The notes under the pieces are model-generated. The model was given only the letters and a program-made list of their open reading frames with translations. It was not told the origin of the DNA and did no database searches. The position numbers and the translations under genes are program-made. Below are positions 7,002 to 15,148 of a stretch of DNA of 64,000 nt, piece by piece. Each line of letters starts with the position of its first letter. Position 1 is the first letter of the stretch. This DNA comes from Kitasatospora indigofera (lineage in GTDB: Bacteria; Actinomycetota; Actinomycetes; Streptomycetales; Streptomycetaceae): the NCBI RefSeq assembly GCF_014655955.1, contig NZ_BNBO01000002.1, forward strand, positions 62,001 to 126,000, in the 5' to 3' direction.

Positions 7002-9191
7002 ATGCGCCAGATGCTGAAGGCCAGCCACCGCAGGCTCACCGGACTGCTCTCGATCCTCGGCGCGCTGCTCGCGCTGACGGTCGCCGGCGCCGGGCCCGCC
7101 TCCGCCCACGCCGCACTGCAGTCCACCGATCCCGCGCAGAACTCGGTGCTCGCCACCGCGCCGGGCTTCGTCACCCTGACCTTCAGCGAGAGCGTCTCGC
7201 TCTCCGGCGACTCGGTCCGCGTCCTCGACCCGGCCGGCCGGCCCGTCGACACCGGCAACCCCGGGCACGCCGACGGCCGCGAGAACACCGCCCGGGTCGG
7301 CCTGAACAGCGGACTCGCCAACGGCACCTACACCGTCGCCTGGCGCGCCGTCTCGGACGACTCGCACCCGGTGGGCGGGGCCTTCACCTTCTCCGTCGGC
7401 GCCCCCTCGGCGACCTCGGTGTCCACCACCGCCCTGCAGCAGGCCAAGGCCGACACCGTGGTCGCCGCCCTCTACGGCACCGGCCGCACCGTCGCGTACG
7501 GCGCCTTCGCGCTGCTGATGGGCGCGGCCGGGTTCGTGCTGCTCTGCTGGCCGGCCGGCGCGGCGGTGCGCACGGTGCAGCGGCTGCTGATGACCGGCTG
7601 GGTCGCGCTGCTGGTGTCCACCATCGCGGTCCTGCTGCTGCGCGGGCCCTACGAGCGCGGCTCGGGCCTCGGGCAGGCCTTCGACCTCTCGCTGGTGCGC
7701 AGCACCCTGGACGAACGGATCGGCACCGCGCTGGCCGCCCGGCTGCTGCTGCTGGCCACCGCCGGCGTCTTCCTCTCGCTGCTGGTCGGCCAGCTCGGCG
7801 GCCCGGTGCCGGCGAAGGCCGTGGCGGGCGCGGAGCCGGGCGGTGACGGCGCCGCCGGGGCGGACCCGGTCGCCGGGGCCAACGCCGGGACCGGCCCGGA
7901 CACCGAGGCCGCCGAGGGCACCGACGAGGACGCCGACGCCGACGAGCTGCGCCGGCTGGAGGAGCGGGCCGCCGACCGGCCGCAGCGGGAGGCCCGGATC
8001 GGCCTCGGGGTCGCCGGGGTGCTGCTGGCGATCGCGCTCTCCGCCACCTGGGTCGGCGCCGACCACGCCTCGGTGGGCATCCAGGTCTGGCTGGCCCTGC
8101 CGTTCGGCGTCCTGCACCTGATCGCGATGGCCCTCTGGCTGGGCGGCCTGGCCACCCTGCTGGTCGGGCTGCGGCACGGCCTCGGCGCGGCGACCGCCGA
8201 CCGCTTCTCGAAGATCGCCTTCGGTTCGGTGGCGGCGCTCACCGTGACCGGGGTCTACCAGTCCTGGCGCGGGCTGGGCAGCTGGAACGCGCTGGTCGAC
8301 ACCGAGTACGGCCGGCTGCTGCTGGTCAAGGTCGGCTGCGTGGGCGCGATGCTCGGGGTGGCCTGGATCTCGCGCTCCTGGGTGGCCCGGCTCCGGGCCA
8401 CCGGCGCCGAGCCGGCCGCCGCCGTGGAGCGGACGGCCGACGCGGGCCAGGAGGCGGCCGACGGGCAGCGGGACGGCGCGACCGTCACCGGCCAGGACGC
8501 GGAGGCCGCGCGGCCCGCCGAGGAGCTGGTGGCGGCCGGCGCCGCCGGGAACGGCGCGGCCGGGCCCGTGGACCCCGTCCGGCTGGCCCAGCTGGAGCGC
8601 CAGCGGGCCGCCCGCAGCAACGCCGGCCGGGAGCGGGACTTCACCCCCGCCAAGGCCGGCCTGCGGCGCTCCGTCCTGGTCGAGGCCGGGGTGGCGGTCG
8701 CCGTCCTGGTGGTCACCACCATGCTCACCAACTCCCCGCCCGGCCGGGTCGCCGAGGCCGTCGGGGCGGGCGCCGACCGGCCCGCCGCCACCGCCCCCGC
8801 GGGCGGCGCCGCCGGTGGCGCGCAGGCGCCGCAGACCGTGCCCGGGCAGACCATGGAGCTCAAGCTGCCCTACGACACCGGCGGCCGGACCCCCAACGCC
8901 AAGGGCACCGCCACGGTCACCCTCAACCCGGCCAGGGCGGGGGCCAACGAGGTGCACCTCAAGCTGGACGGCCCGGACGGGCAGCCGGTCGAGGTGCCCG
9001 AGGTGCAGCTCGCCTTCACCCTCCCGGACCGCGACCTCGGGCCGCTGCCGGTGGCCCTGACGGCCGAGGGCACCGGACGCTGGACGGGCACCGCGCAGCT
9101 GCCGCTGGCCGGCAACTGGGTGGTGTCGGTGGTGGTCCGCTCCTCCGACATCGACCAGGCCACCGAGACCAAGTCCCTGAAGATCGGCTGA
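7002..9191 (+). CDS. CopC-CopD fusion copper protein
   Basis: A 729-aa exported/membrane fusion. The signal peptide ends ASA before His36, giving a mature N-terminal His as in CopC (HAALQSTDPAQNS). The CopC domain runs to about residue 135 and includes DDSHPVGGAFTFSV. The CopD part, from about 160, has roughly eight transmembrane segments broken by two long hydrophilic acidic/Ala linkers (about 265-330 and 465-550). A C-terminal extracellular beta-domain (about 610-725) resembles YtkA-like domains. It is thought to move copper across the membrane. Two ATGs 9 bases apart are possible starts; AGGA suits the first and AGGGG the second. The gene is tightly spaced with its neighbours (3 and 5 bases). 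Confidence 0.93.
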   Translation: MRQMLKASHRRLTGLLSILGALLALTVAGAGPASAHAALQSTDPAQNSVLATAPGFVTLTFSESVSLSGDSVRVLDPAGRPVDTGNPGHADGRENTARVGLNSGLANGTYTVAWRAVSDDSHPVGGAFTFSVGAPSATSVSTTALQQAKADTVVAALYGTGRTVAYGAFALLMGAAGFVLLCWPAGAAVRTVQRLLMTGWVALLVSTIAVLLLRGPYERGSGLGQAFDLSLVRSTLDERIGTALAARLLLLATAGVFLSLLVGQLGGPVPAKAVAGAEPGGDGAAGADPVAGANAGTGPDTEAAEGTDEDADADELRRLEERAADRPQREARIGLGVAGVLLAIALSATWVGADHASVGIQVWLALPFGVLHLIAMALWLGGLATLLVGLRHGLGAATADRFSKIAFGSVAALTVTGVYQSWRGLGSWNALVDTEYGRLLLVKVGCVGAMLGVAWISRSWVARLRATGAEPAAAVERTADAGQEAADGQRDGATVTGQDAEAARPAEELVAAGAAGNGAAGPVDPVRLAQLERQRAARSNAGRERDFTPAKAGLRRSVLVEAGVAVAVLVVTTMLTNSPPGRVAEAVGAGADRPAATAPAGGAAGGAQAPQTVPGQTMELKLPYDTGGRTPNAKGTATVTLNPARAGANEVHLKLDGPDGQPVEVPEVQLAFTLPDRDLGPLPVALTAEGTGRWTGTAQLPLAGNWVVSVVVRSSDIDQATETKSLKIG

Positions 9192-9196
9192 GCGGG

Positions 9197-10471
9197 ATGA
9201 ACAGCACGACCGGCCCCGCGGCCGGACCGGCCGCCGGCGCGGGCTCCGCCGCGGGCTTCTCCCGGCGCGCGCTGCTGGGCGGCGCCGGGGCCGGACTGGT
9301 CGCCGGGGCGGCGGGCGGCGCGGTGCTCGGCCGGGCCGGCGCGGCCGCGTCCGCGTCCGCCGGGCAGCCGGGGAGCGGGCAGGTCGGCGGCGGGCAGGTC
9401 CCGTTCCACGGGCCCCGGCAGGCCGGCATCGTCGAGCCGCAACAGGCCCGGGTCCACCTCGCCGCCTTCGACCTGCTGCCCGGCGCCGGCCGGGAGGAGC
9501 TGCGGACGCTGCTCCGGCGCTGGTCCGGCACCTCCGCCCGGCTCGGCCGGGGCGAGCCCGCCGACGAGTACGAGAGCCGGATCGCCGCCGACGCCGGCCC
9601 CTGCTCGCTGACCGTCACCTTCGGTTTCGGCGCCACCCTCTTCGACAAGGCCGGCCTGGCCGGGCTCCGCCCCCGGGCGCTCGACCCGCTGCCGGACTTC
9701 CCCGAGGACGCCATCGACCGGGCCCGCAGCGACGGTGACCTCTGGGTGCAGATCGGCGCCGACGACGCCCTGGTGGCCTTCAACGCGCTGCGGGTGCTCC
9801 AGCGGCAGGCCGCCGGCACCGCCGCGCAGCGCTGGCAGATGACCGGCTTCGGCCGCACCCCCGGGGCCACCGCCCGCCCGATGACCGGCCGCAACCTGAT
9901 GGGCCAGGTCGACGGGACCAACAACCCGCGCCCGCAGGACCAGGACTTCGCCGCGAAGGTGTTCTGCGGCGCCGACGAGCCCGGCTGGCTGGCGGGCGGC
10001 TCGTACGTGGTGCTGCGCCGGATCCGGATGCTGCTGGACAACTGGGAGAACCTCCCCGAGGACCGGCAGGAGCGCGTGATCGGCAGGCGCAAGTCGGACG
10101 GCGCCCCGCTCTCCGGCGGCGGCGAGCACACCGCCGTCGACCTGGCCGCCCAGAACGCCGACGGCACCCTGGCGGTGCCGGCCGACGCCCACGTCCGGGT
10201 GGCCGCCCCGGCGTCCAACGGCGGGGCCGCGATGCTGCGCCGGGGCTTCTCGTACCACGACGGGACGCTGCCGGACGGCTCCCCGGACGCCGGGCTGCTC
10301 TTCCTGGCGTTCCAGGCCGACCCCCGGCGCGGGTTCGTCCCGGTGCAGCGCAAGCTGGCCCGCGGGGACGGCCTCTCCCGCTTCCTGCGGCACGAGGCGA
10401 GCGGCCTGTACGCGGTGCCGCCGGGCGCGCCGGAGGGCGGCTACGTGGGCCAGGCCCTGCTGGAGGGCTGA
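9197..10471 (+). CDS. dtpA: Tat-exported DyP-type haem peroxidase (DtpA-like)
   Basis: A dye-decolourising haem peroxidase of 424 aa. The Tat signal has Arg23-Arg24 in SRRALLGG followed by an Ala/Gly-rich h-region. The distal GXXDG motif is GQVDG with catalytic Asp239. The expected proximal haem His is His332 in DAHVRVAAP, followed by LRRGFSY. The protein is fully folded before export, in line with haem insertion in the cytoplasm. In S. lividans the DyP at this locus (DtpA) takes part in copper-dependent maturation of the GlxA oxidase and in development; that role is inferred here from synteny with sco and ecuC. Confidence 0.93.
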   Translation: MNSTTGPAAGPAAGAGSAAGFSRRALLGGAGAGLVAGAAGGAVLGRAGAAASASAGQPGSGQVGGGQVPFHGPRQAGIVEPQQARVHLAAFDLLPGAGREELRTLLRRWSGTSARLGRGEPADEYESRIAADAGPCSLTVTFGFGATLFDKAGLAGLRPRALDPLPDFPEDAIDRARSDGDLWVQIGADDALVAFNALRVLQRQAAGTAAQRWQMTGFGRTPGATARPMTGRNLMGQVDGTNNPRPQDQDFAAKVFCGADEPGWLAGGSYVVLRRIRMLLDNWENLPEDRQERVIGRRKSDGAPLSGGGEHTAVDLAAQNADGTLAVPADAHVRVAAPASNGGAAMLRRGFSYHDGTLPDGSPDAGLLFLAFQADPRRGFVPVQRKLARGDGLSRFLRHEASGLYAVPPGAPEGGYVGQALLEG

Positions 10472-10563
10472 CCCGCCGGTAGCGGCCGCCGGGGTGCCGG
10501 CCGCGGGACGCCCGGGCCCGGCCCGGGCCGGCGGGTCCGCGTTCCCACCATGCGGATGCTTCG

Positions 10564-10590
10564 TTGCCCGGTCCTGGGAGTGACTAAGGT
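10564..10590 (+). promoter_or_regulatory. candidate pheA promoter
   Basis: TTGCCC at 10564-10569 and TAAGGT at 10585-10590 fit -35 and -10 boxes with a short 15-base spacer, followed by a leader of about 70 bases. GGAGG lies just before the pheA ATG. The call rests on pattern only. Confidence 0.35.
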
Positions 10591-10665
10591 GGCAAGCCTG
10601 GTACCGCTCTGCAACACCCTGCGCACAGACCCCTGCGCGGCACCCTTTCTCGTACGGAGGCGGCA

Positions 10666-11601
10666 ATGTCGGCCACCCGCTACACCTACCTCGGGCCCGA
10701 GGGCACCTTCACCGAGGCGGCCCTGCGGACCCTGCCCGAGGCGGGGACCCGGGAGCTGGTGCCGCTGACCTCGGTGCCCGCCGTGCTGGACGCGGTCCGC
10801 GAGGGGCAGGCGTCCGGGGCGTTCGTGCCGATCGAGAACTCCGTCGAGGGCGCCGTCACCGCGACCAGCGACGAGCTGGCCTCGGGCACGCCGCTGATGA
10901 TCTACCGCGAGGTGCTGCTGCCGATCTCCTTCGCCCTGCTGGTGCGGCCCGGGACGACGCTGGACGACATCAAGACCGTCACCAGCCACCCGGTGGCCCA
11001 GCCGCAGGTGCGCAAGTGGATCGCCGCCCACCTGCCGGACGCCCGCTGGGAGTCGGCCGCCTCCAACGCCGACGGTGCCCGGCTGGTCCAGGAGGGCCGC
11101 TTCGACGGGGCCTTCGCGGGCGAGTTCGCGGCGGCGCTGTACGGCCTGGAGCCGCTGGTCAAGGAGATCCACGACGCCGAGAACGCGACCACCCGGTTCG
11201 TCCTGGTGGGCCCGCCCGGCCGGGTCTCCTCGCCCACCGGCCTGGACAAGACCTCGATGGTGGCCTGGCTGCCGGACGACCACCCGGGCGCGCTGCTGGA
11301 GCTGCTGCAGGAGTTCGCGGTGCGCGGGGTCAACCTGATGCGGATCGAGTCCCGTCCCACCGGCGAGGGCCTCGGCAACTACTGCTTCCTGATCGACTGC
11401 GAGGGGCACCTGGCCGAGCGCCGGGTGAGCGAGGCACTGATGGGGCTGAAGCGGATCTGCCCGCAGGTGCGCTTCCTCGGCTCGTACCCGCGCGCGGACC
11501 GGCAGCCCTCCACGTACCAGCGGCCGGGCACCACGGACAGCGACTTCACGCGGGCGGCGGACTGGCTGTCGCGCTGCCTGGACGGGCGCGGCGAGGCCTG
11601 A
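10666..11601 (+). CDS. pheA: prephenate dehydratase
   Basis: Converts prephenate to phenylpyruvate in phenylalanine biosynthesis, in the cytoplasm. The 311-aa protein opens with YLGPEGTFTEAAL and carries the PIENSVEGAV block and the conserved TRF motif (ENATTRFVLVG). A C-terminal ACT domain (about residues 200-280) with ESRP in MRIESRPTGEGLGNY is the phenylalanine allosteric site. This is the monofunctional type without chorismate mutase, usual for actinomycetes. The ATG has GGAGG 9 bases upstream. It is a single gene followed by a 1-kb non-coding region. Confidence 0.96.
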   Translation: MSATRYTYLGPEGTFTEAALRTLPEAGTRELVPLTSVPAVLDAVREGQASGAFVPIENSVEGAVTATSDELASGTPLMIYREVLLPISFALLVRPGTTLDDIKTVTSHPVAQPQVRKWIAAHLPDARWESAASNADGARLVQEGRFDGAFAGEFAAALYGLEPLVKEIHDAENATTRFVLVGPPGRVSSPTGLDKTSMVAWLPDDHPGALLELLQEFAVRGVNLMRIESRPTGEGLGNYCFLIDCEGHLAERRVSEALMGLKRICPQVRFLGSYPRADRQPSTYQRPGTTDSDFTRAADWLSRCLDGRGEA

Positions 11602-11862
11602 CGGCGGCCGGCCGGGTACGAGCCGGCCGGGTCCGGGTCCGGGGTTGTCCGGCCGGGCCGGGCGTGGCAGGTGAGCCGCGTCCCAGCACCGGCGCCGGCC
11701 GGGTCCGTGTCATCGCCGGATCATTTCTGATCGACGACGACCCAATTCGGCGTTTTTCGACACGCGGGGAGTTCACCCGTCCGGTCGCCGCGCCCTTCGG
11801 AGGGCTCCGGGCGGGCCGGCGGGCCACCGTCCCGGGCGGCCGGCCCGACCGGCCGGGGGCCG

Positions 11863-12250
11863 TCGTCCACAGGCCCACCGGGCGGCGGCGCCCGTCCACA
11901 GCTATCCACAGGCGGCCTGTGGTATCCACAGCCCGGAGTTATCCACAGGCCAGGGCGTTAGTCGACATAACGGTATAGCCACTGGCAGTCCTGGTCAGAT
12001 CATCGGTTAGCGCCGCAGAGTTGACTAATCGGACCGGAGTCACCCTTGTGCCATCAAATCACCCGTCCGAGCGGACCAATTCCCTCGCCCGAGAAGGGTG
12101 AATGAGGTTTGAAACCTCAATTCCTCAGTGGATCTCAGGATGAACCTTGAGTTCTCCACGATCCACAGGCGCTCGTCGCAGCCTGTGGATAAGCGCTCTC
12201 CGGAACGTTGTCCACCGGAGTTATCCACAGGATCGGGAAGGTTATCCCCA
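11863..12250. promoter_or_regulatory. cluster of DnaA boxes between pheA and serS
   Basis: Two groups of DnaA-box-like 9-mers flank an AT-richer core. Group 1: TCGTCCACA 11863-11871, CCGTCCACA 11892-11900, CTATCCACA 11902-11910, GTATCCACA 11922-11930 with a weak inverted partner at 11918-11926, and TTATCCACA 11939-11947. Group 2: CGATCCACA 12159-12167, TTATCCACA on the minus strand 12184-12192, TTGTCCACC 12208-12216, TTATCCACA 12221-12229, TTATCCCCA 12242-12250. Three copies match the perfect box. dnaA, dnaN and gyrB are absent, so this is not the chromosomal origin. The likely role is DnaA titration, as for the D78-type clusters known near the S. coelicolor origin. Confidence 0.8.
12103..12119. 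repeat. 17-bp perfect palindrome inside the DnaA-box region
   Basis: TGAGGTTT-G-AAACCTCA: 8-base arms around a single G, in an AT-richer stretch between the two box groups. The symmetry fits a dimeric repressor operator. No candidate binding protein is adjacent. Confidence 0.55.
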
Positions 12251-12589
12251 GCCGCTTCCACCGGGCCGGGCGGGCTCCGGACCGCGCCCCACGAGCCCCC
12301 GCGGGCGCTCCACCGCCGCCCCCGGGCCCGCCGGCCCGCGTCCCGGCCGGCAGCCCGGCGTATGGTGACAGAGAACCGGACAGAAAGCGACATATCAGCA
12401 TGACCGATGGCAGGACGCCGCCGATCCGGCGAATGGCGTGAATCCCCCGGCCGGAATGACCCGGTGTCAGAAGAGTTCCGGTCCGGCCGCGCCGCCCCGG
12501 CCGTGATCCACCGGCGTCCGCGCCCGGCCGGCCGGGCGCCCGCCACCCCCGGCGGGTAAACCGGTACCGATGCCCCGGCCCCGTCCCGG

Positions 12590-12595
12590 TAGGCT
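12590..12595 (+). promoter_or_regulatory. -10 box of serS (leaderless start)
   Basis: TAGGCT ends 7 bases before the serS GTG, and no Shine-Dalgarno is present. This spacing puts the transcript start at or next to the GTG, so serS is probably translated from a leaderless message. No clear -35 is seen. Confidence 0.55.
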
Positions 12596-12602
12596 TGCCC
12601 CC

Positions 12603-13880
12603 GTGATTGACCTTCGCCTGCTCCGTGAGGACCCAGACCGAGTGCGCGCCTCGCAGCGCGCCCGTGGCGAGGACGTCGACCTGGTCGACGCCCTCCTCTC
12701 CGCCGACGAGCGGCGGCGGTCCTCCGGCACCCGCTTCGACGAGCTGCGCAACGAGCAGAAGACGCTCGGCAAGCAGGTCGCCAAGGCCCAGGGCGAGGAG
12801 AAGACCGCCCTGCTCCAGCGCACCAAGGCGCTGGCCGAGGAGGTCAAGGCCGCCGACGCCGAACAGAGCGCCGCCAAGGAGGAGGCCGACGGCCTCGTCC
12901 GCCGGCTGGCGAACCTGATCGACCCGGCCGCCCCGATCGGCGGCGAGGAGGACTTCGTCACCCTGGAGGAGATCGGCACCCCGCGCGACTTCGCGGCCGA
13001 GGGCTTCGAGCCCAAGGACCACGTCGAGCTGGGCCAGATCCTCGGCGCGATCGACACCGAGCGCGGCGCCAAGGTCGCCGGCTCGCGCTCCTACTACCTG
13101 ACCGGTGTCGGCGCGCTGCTGGAGCTCGCCCTGGTCAACATGGCGATCGCGCAGGCCGTCGCGGCCGGCTTCACCCCGATGATCACCCCGGCGCTGGTCC
13201 GCCCGGCCGCCATGGACGGCACCGGCTTCCTCGGCCAGGCCGCCGAGAACGTGTACTACCTGGAGGACGACGAGCGCTACCTCGTCGGCACCAGCGAGGT
13301 CCCGCTCGCGGCGTACCACATGGACGAGATCATCGACGCGGACAAGCTCCCGCTGCGCTACGCCGGGTACTCCTCCTGCTTCCGCCGCGAGGCCGGGACG
13401 TACGGCAAGGACACCCGCGGCATCATCCGGGTGCACCAGTTCGAGAAGGTGGAGATGTTCGTCTTCACCACGCCGGAGGAGGCCGAGGCCGAGCACCGCC
13501 GCCTGCTCCAGTGGGAGAAGGACTTCCTCAACGCGCTCGACCTGCCCTACCGGGTGATCGACCTCGCCTCCGGCGACCTCGGCTCCTCGGCCGCGCGCAA
13601 GTTCGACATCGAGGCCTGGGTCCCGACCCAGGGCAAGTACCGCGAGGTCACCTCCACCTCGAACTGCACCGAGTACCAGGCCCGCCGGCTCTCCATCCGG
13701 GTGCGCGAGGAGGGCAACAAGGTCCGCCCGCTGGCGACCCTGAACGGCACCCTGGTCGCCGTCCCGCGCGTGATCGTGGCGATCCTGGAGAACCACCAGC
13801 AGGCCGACGGCTCGGTGGTGGTCCCGGAGGCGCTGCGGCCGTACCTCGGCGGTCGCGCGGTGCTGGAACCCGTCAAGTAG
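12603..13880 (+). CDS. serS: seryl-tRNA synthetase
   Basis: Class II synthetase charging tRNA-Ser, 425 aa, the usual length for the bacterial enzyme. The N-terminal long coiled-coil arm spans about residues 30-100. The catalytic core has [10 protein letters not shown], motif 2 [15 protein letters not shown] with FEKVEMF, and motif 3 near the end in [17 protein letters not shown]. The GTG at 12603 gives the canonical [16 protein letters not shown]-terminus; an in-frame ATG 33 bases upstream lies in the promoter and is rejected. The HAD gene follows 67 bases downstream. Confidence 0.97.
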   Translation: MIDLRLLREDPDRVRASQRARGEDVDLVDALLSADERRRSSGTRFDELRNEQKTLGKQVAKAQGEEKTALLQRTKALAEEVKAADAEQSAAKEEADGLVRRLANLIDPAAPIGGEEDFVTLEEIGTPRDFAAEGFEPKDHVELGQILGAIDTERGAKVAGSRSYYLTGVGALLELALVNMAIAQAVAAGFTPMITPALVRPAAMDGTGFLGQAAENVYYLEDDERYLVGTSEVPLAAYHMDEIIDADKLPLRYAGYSSCFRREAGTYGKDTRGIIRVHQFEKVEMFVFTTPEEAEAEHRRLLQWEKDFLNALDLPYRVIDLASGDLGSSAARKFDIEAWVPTQGKYREVTSTSNCTEYQARRLSIRVREEGNKVRPLATLNGTLVAVPRVIVAILENHQQADGSVVVPEALRPYLGGRAVLEPVK

Positions 13881-13947
13881 CCGGACCGCCGCGCGGCGCC
13901 CCCGCGCGGCCCCCGCACGCACGCAACTCCCGGGAGACGCAAGGCCC

Positions 13948-14790
13948 ATGAGCACCACCGACGCCGCCTCCGTCTCCCCCGGTGGCGACCTGCCCTACCG
14001 GCTGGTCGCCACCGACCTCGACGGCACCCTGCTGAACACCGCCGAGACCGTCTCCGCGCGCAACCGCGCCGCGCTGGCCACCGTGACCGCCGCCGGGGCC
14101 TCGCACGTCATCGTCACCGGCCGCTCGGCCGGCTGGGCCCGCCCGGTCTTCGACGAGATCGGCTACACCGGGATAGCGGTCTGCGGCCAGGGCGCCCAGG
14201 TCTACGACGCGGGCGCGCACAAGCTGCTCACCTCGCTGACCCTGGACCGCCGGCTCGCCGCCCTCGCGATCGCCAAGATCGAGGCCGAGACGGGCACGCT
14301 CGCCGTCGCCGCCAACCAGGACGGCCTGGACGGCCAGGTCCTGGCGGGCCCCGGGTACGCGCTGCAGATCGGCACCGACCTGCCGGTGGTCGACGTGACC
14401 GCCGACGAGCTGCTGAGCACCCCGGTCAGCAAGCTCTACATCCAGCACCCGGGCCTGACCGACGACGGCCTCGCCGACATCGCCCGCCAGGTGGCCGGCG
14501 CCCTGGTCGGCGTCGTGATGGCCGGCCCCGGCATCGTGGAGCTGCTCCCGCTCGGGCTGAGCAAGGCCACCGGCCTCGCCGTGGCGGCCCGCCGCCTGGG
14601 CCTGCGCGCGGCCGACACCATCGCCTTCGGCGACATGCCCAACGACGTCCCGATGTTCGGCTGGGCCGCGCACGGCGTCGCGATGGCCAACGCCCACGAG
14701 CAGCTGCTGGCCGTGGCCGACGAGGTCACCGTGAGCAACGACGAGGACGGCGTGGCCGTCGTCCTGGAGCGGCTCTTCCCCGGAGCCTGA
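13948..14790 (+). CDS. Cof-type HAD-superfamily hydrolase
   Basis: A 280-aa cytoplasmic phosphatase of the HAD type with a C2 (Cof/YbjI-like) cap. Motif I is DLDGTLLN with the nucleophile Asp, motif II is VTGRS, and motif IV is FGDMPNDVPMF; the Lys of motif III lies near LSKATGLAVAARR. It is 67 bases after serS on the same strand and is probably co-transcribed. The substrate is unknown; family members act on sugar phosphates and FMN/PLP. A second, diverged HAD of the same type lies at 61582 in this window. Confidence 0.9.
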   Translation: MSTTDAASVSPGGDLPYRLVATDLDGTLLNTAETVSARNRAALATVTAAGASHVIVTGRSAGWARPVFDEIGYTGIAVCGQGAQVYDAGAHKLLTSLTLDRRLAALAIAKIEAETGTLAVAANQDGLDGQVLAGPGYALQIGTDLPVVDVTADELLSTPVSKLYIQHPGLTDDGLADIARQVAGALVGVVMAGPGIVELLPLGLSKATGLAVAARRLGLRAADTIAFGDMPNDVPMFGWAAHGVAMANAHEQLLAVADEVTVSNDEDGVAVVLERLFPGA

Positions 14791-15148
14791 CGGCGCGCGA
14801 TCCGCGGGCACCGGCCCGGCCGCACGGGCCCGAGGGCCCCGGCGGAACCCGGCCGGGCCGGGCCGCGGCGGCCGCCGGGAAACGTGATCGTCACCACCCG
14901 GATGCCGGTCTCCCAGGAAGAGTTTGTATGCTCCGCTGAAGCTCCAGCCCCAGGCCGGGGCTCTGTAGGAGGTACCACCGAGAGCACCGCCGGTGCGCTC
15001 GGCCGCTCCTGCGATTCTCGTCCGTGCAACCTGGGGGCGTTCTCGATCGTCTCTTTGGGTGCGGTGCTCCTTTGCACACGGCGCTCTCCGGGTGCGGTGC
15101 TCCCAGGGGCAGTGCGAGGTGCTGCTTCCGCCGGTGAAAGGTACACGC
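14791..15148 (+). promoter_or_regulatory. upstream region of the LCP ligase gene
   Basis: About 358 bases with no gene-like frame. TATGCT at 14927-14932 is a plausible -10, preceded by a TG one base before it. A 14-base direct repeat lies at 15057-15070 and 15090-15103. GAAAGG sits before the LCP ATG. The long, repeat-bearing leader suggests control of this cell-wall gene beyond a simple promoter, but nothing more can be read from sequence. Confidence 0.4.
15057..15103 (+). repeat. 14-base direct repeat upstream of the LCP gene
   Basis: GGGTGCGGTGCTCC occurs exactly at 15057-15070 and 15090-15103, 33 bases apart (about three helical turns), 46-92 bases before the LCP start. The spacing places both copies on the same helix face, as for paired regulator sites. 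Confidence 0.5.

Noticed and set aside
6987-8957. Long minus-strand frame opposite the CopC-CopD gene
   Set aside because: Shadow of GC-rich codons; no domain and no ribosome site.
11863-12250. Chromosomal replication origin
   Set aside because: The DnaA boxes are fewer than in Streptomyces oriC and dnaA, dnaN, recF and gyrB are absent; titration cluster preferred.
12400-12441. 13-codon frame ATG ACC GAT GGC upstream of serS as leader peptide
   Set aside because: No Ser-codon run, no attenuator hairpin and a leaderless serS promoter lies downstream of it.
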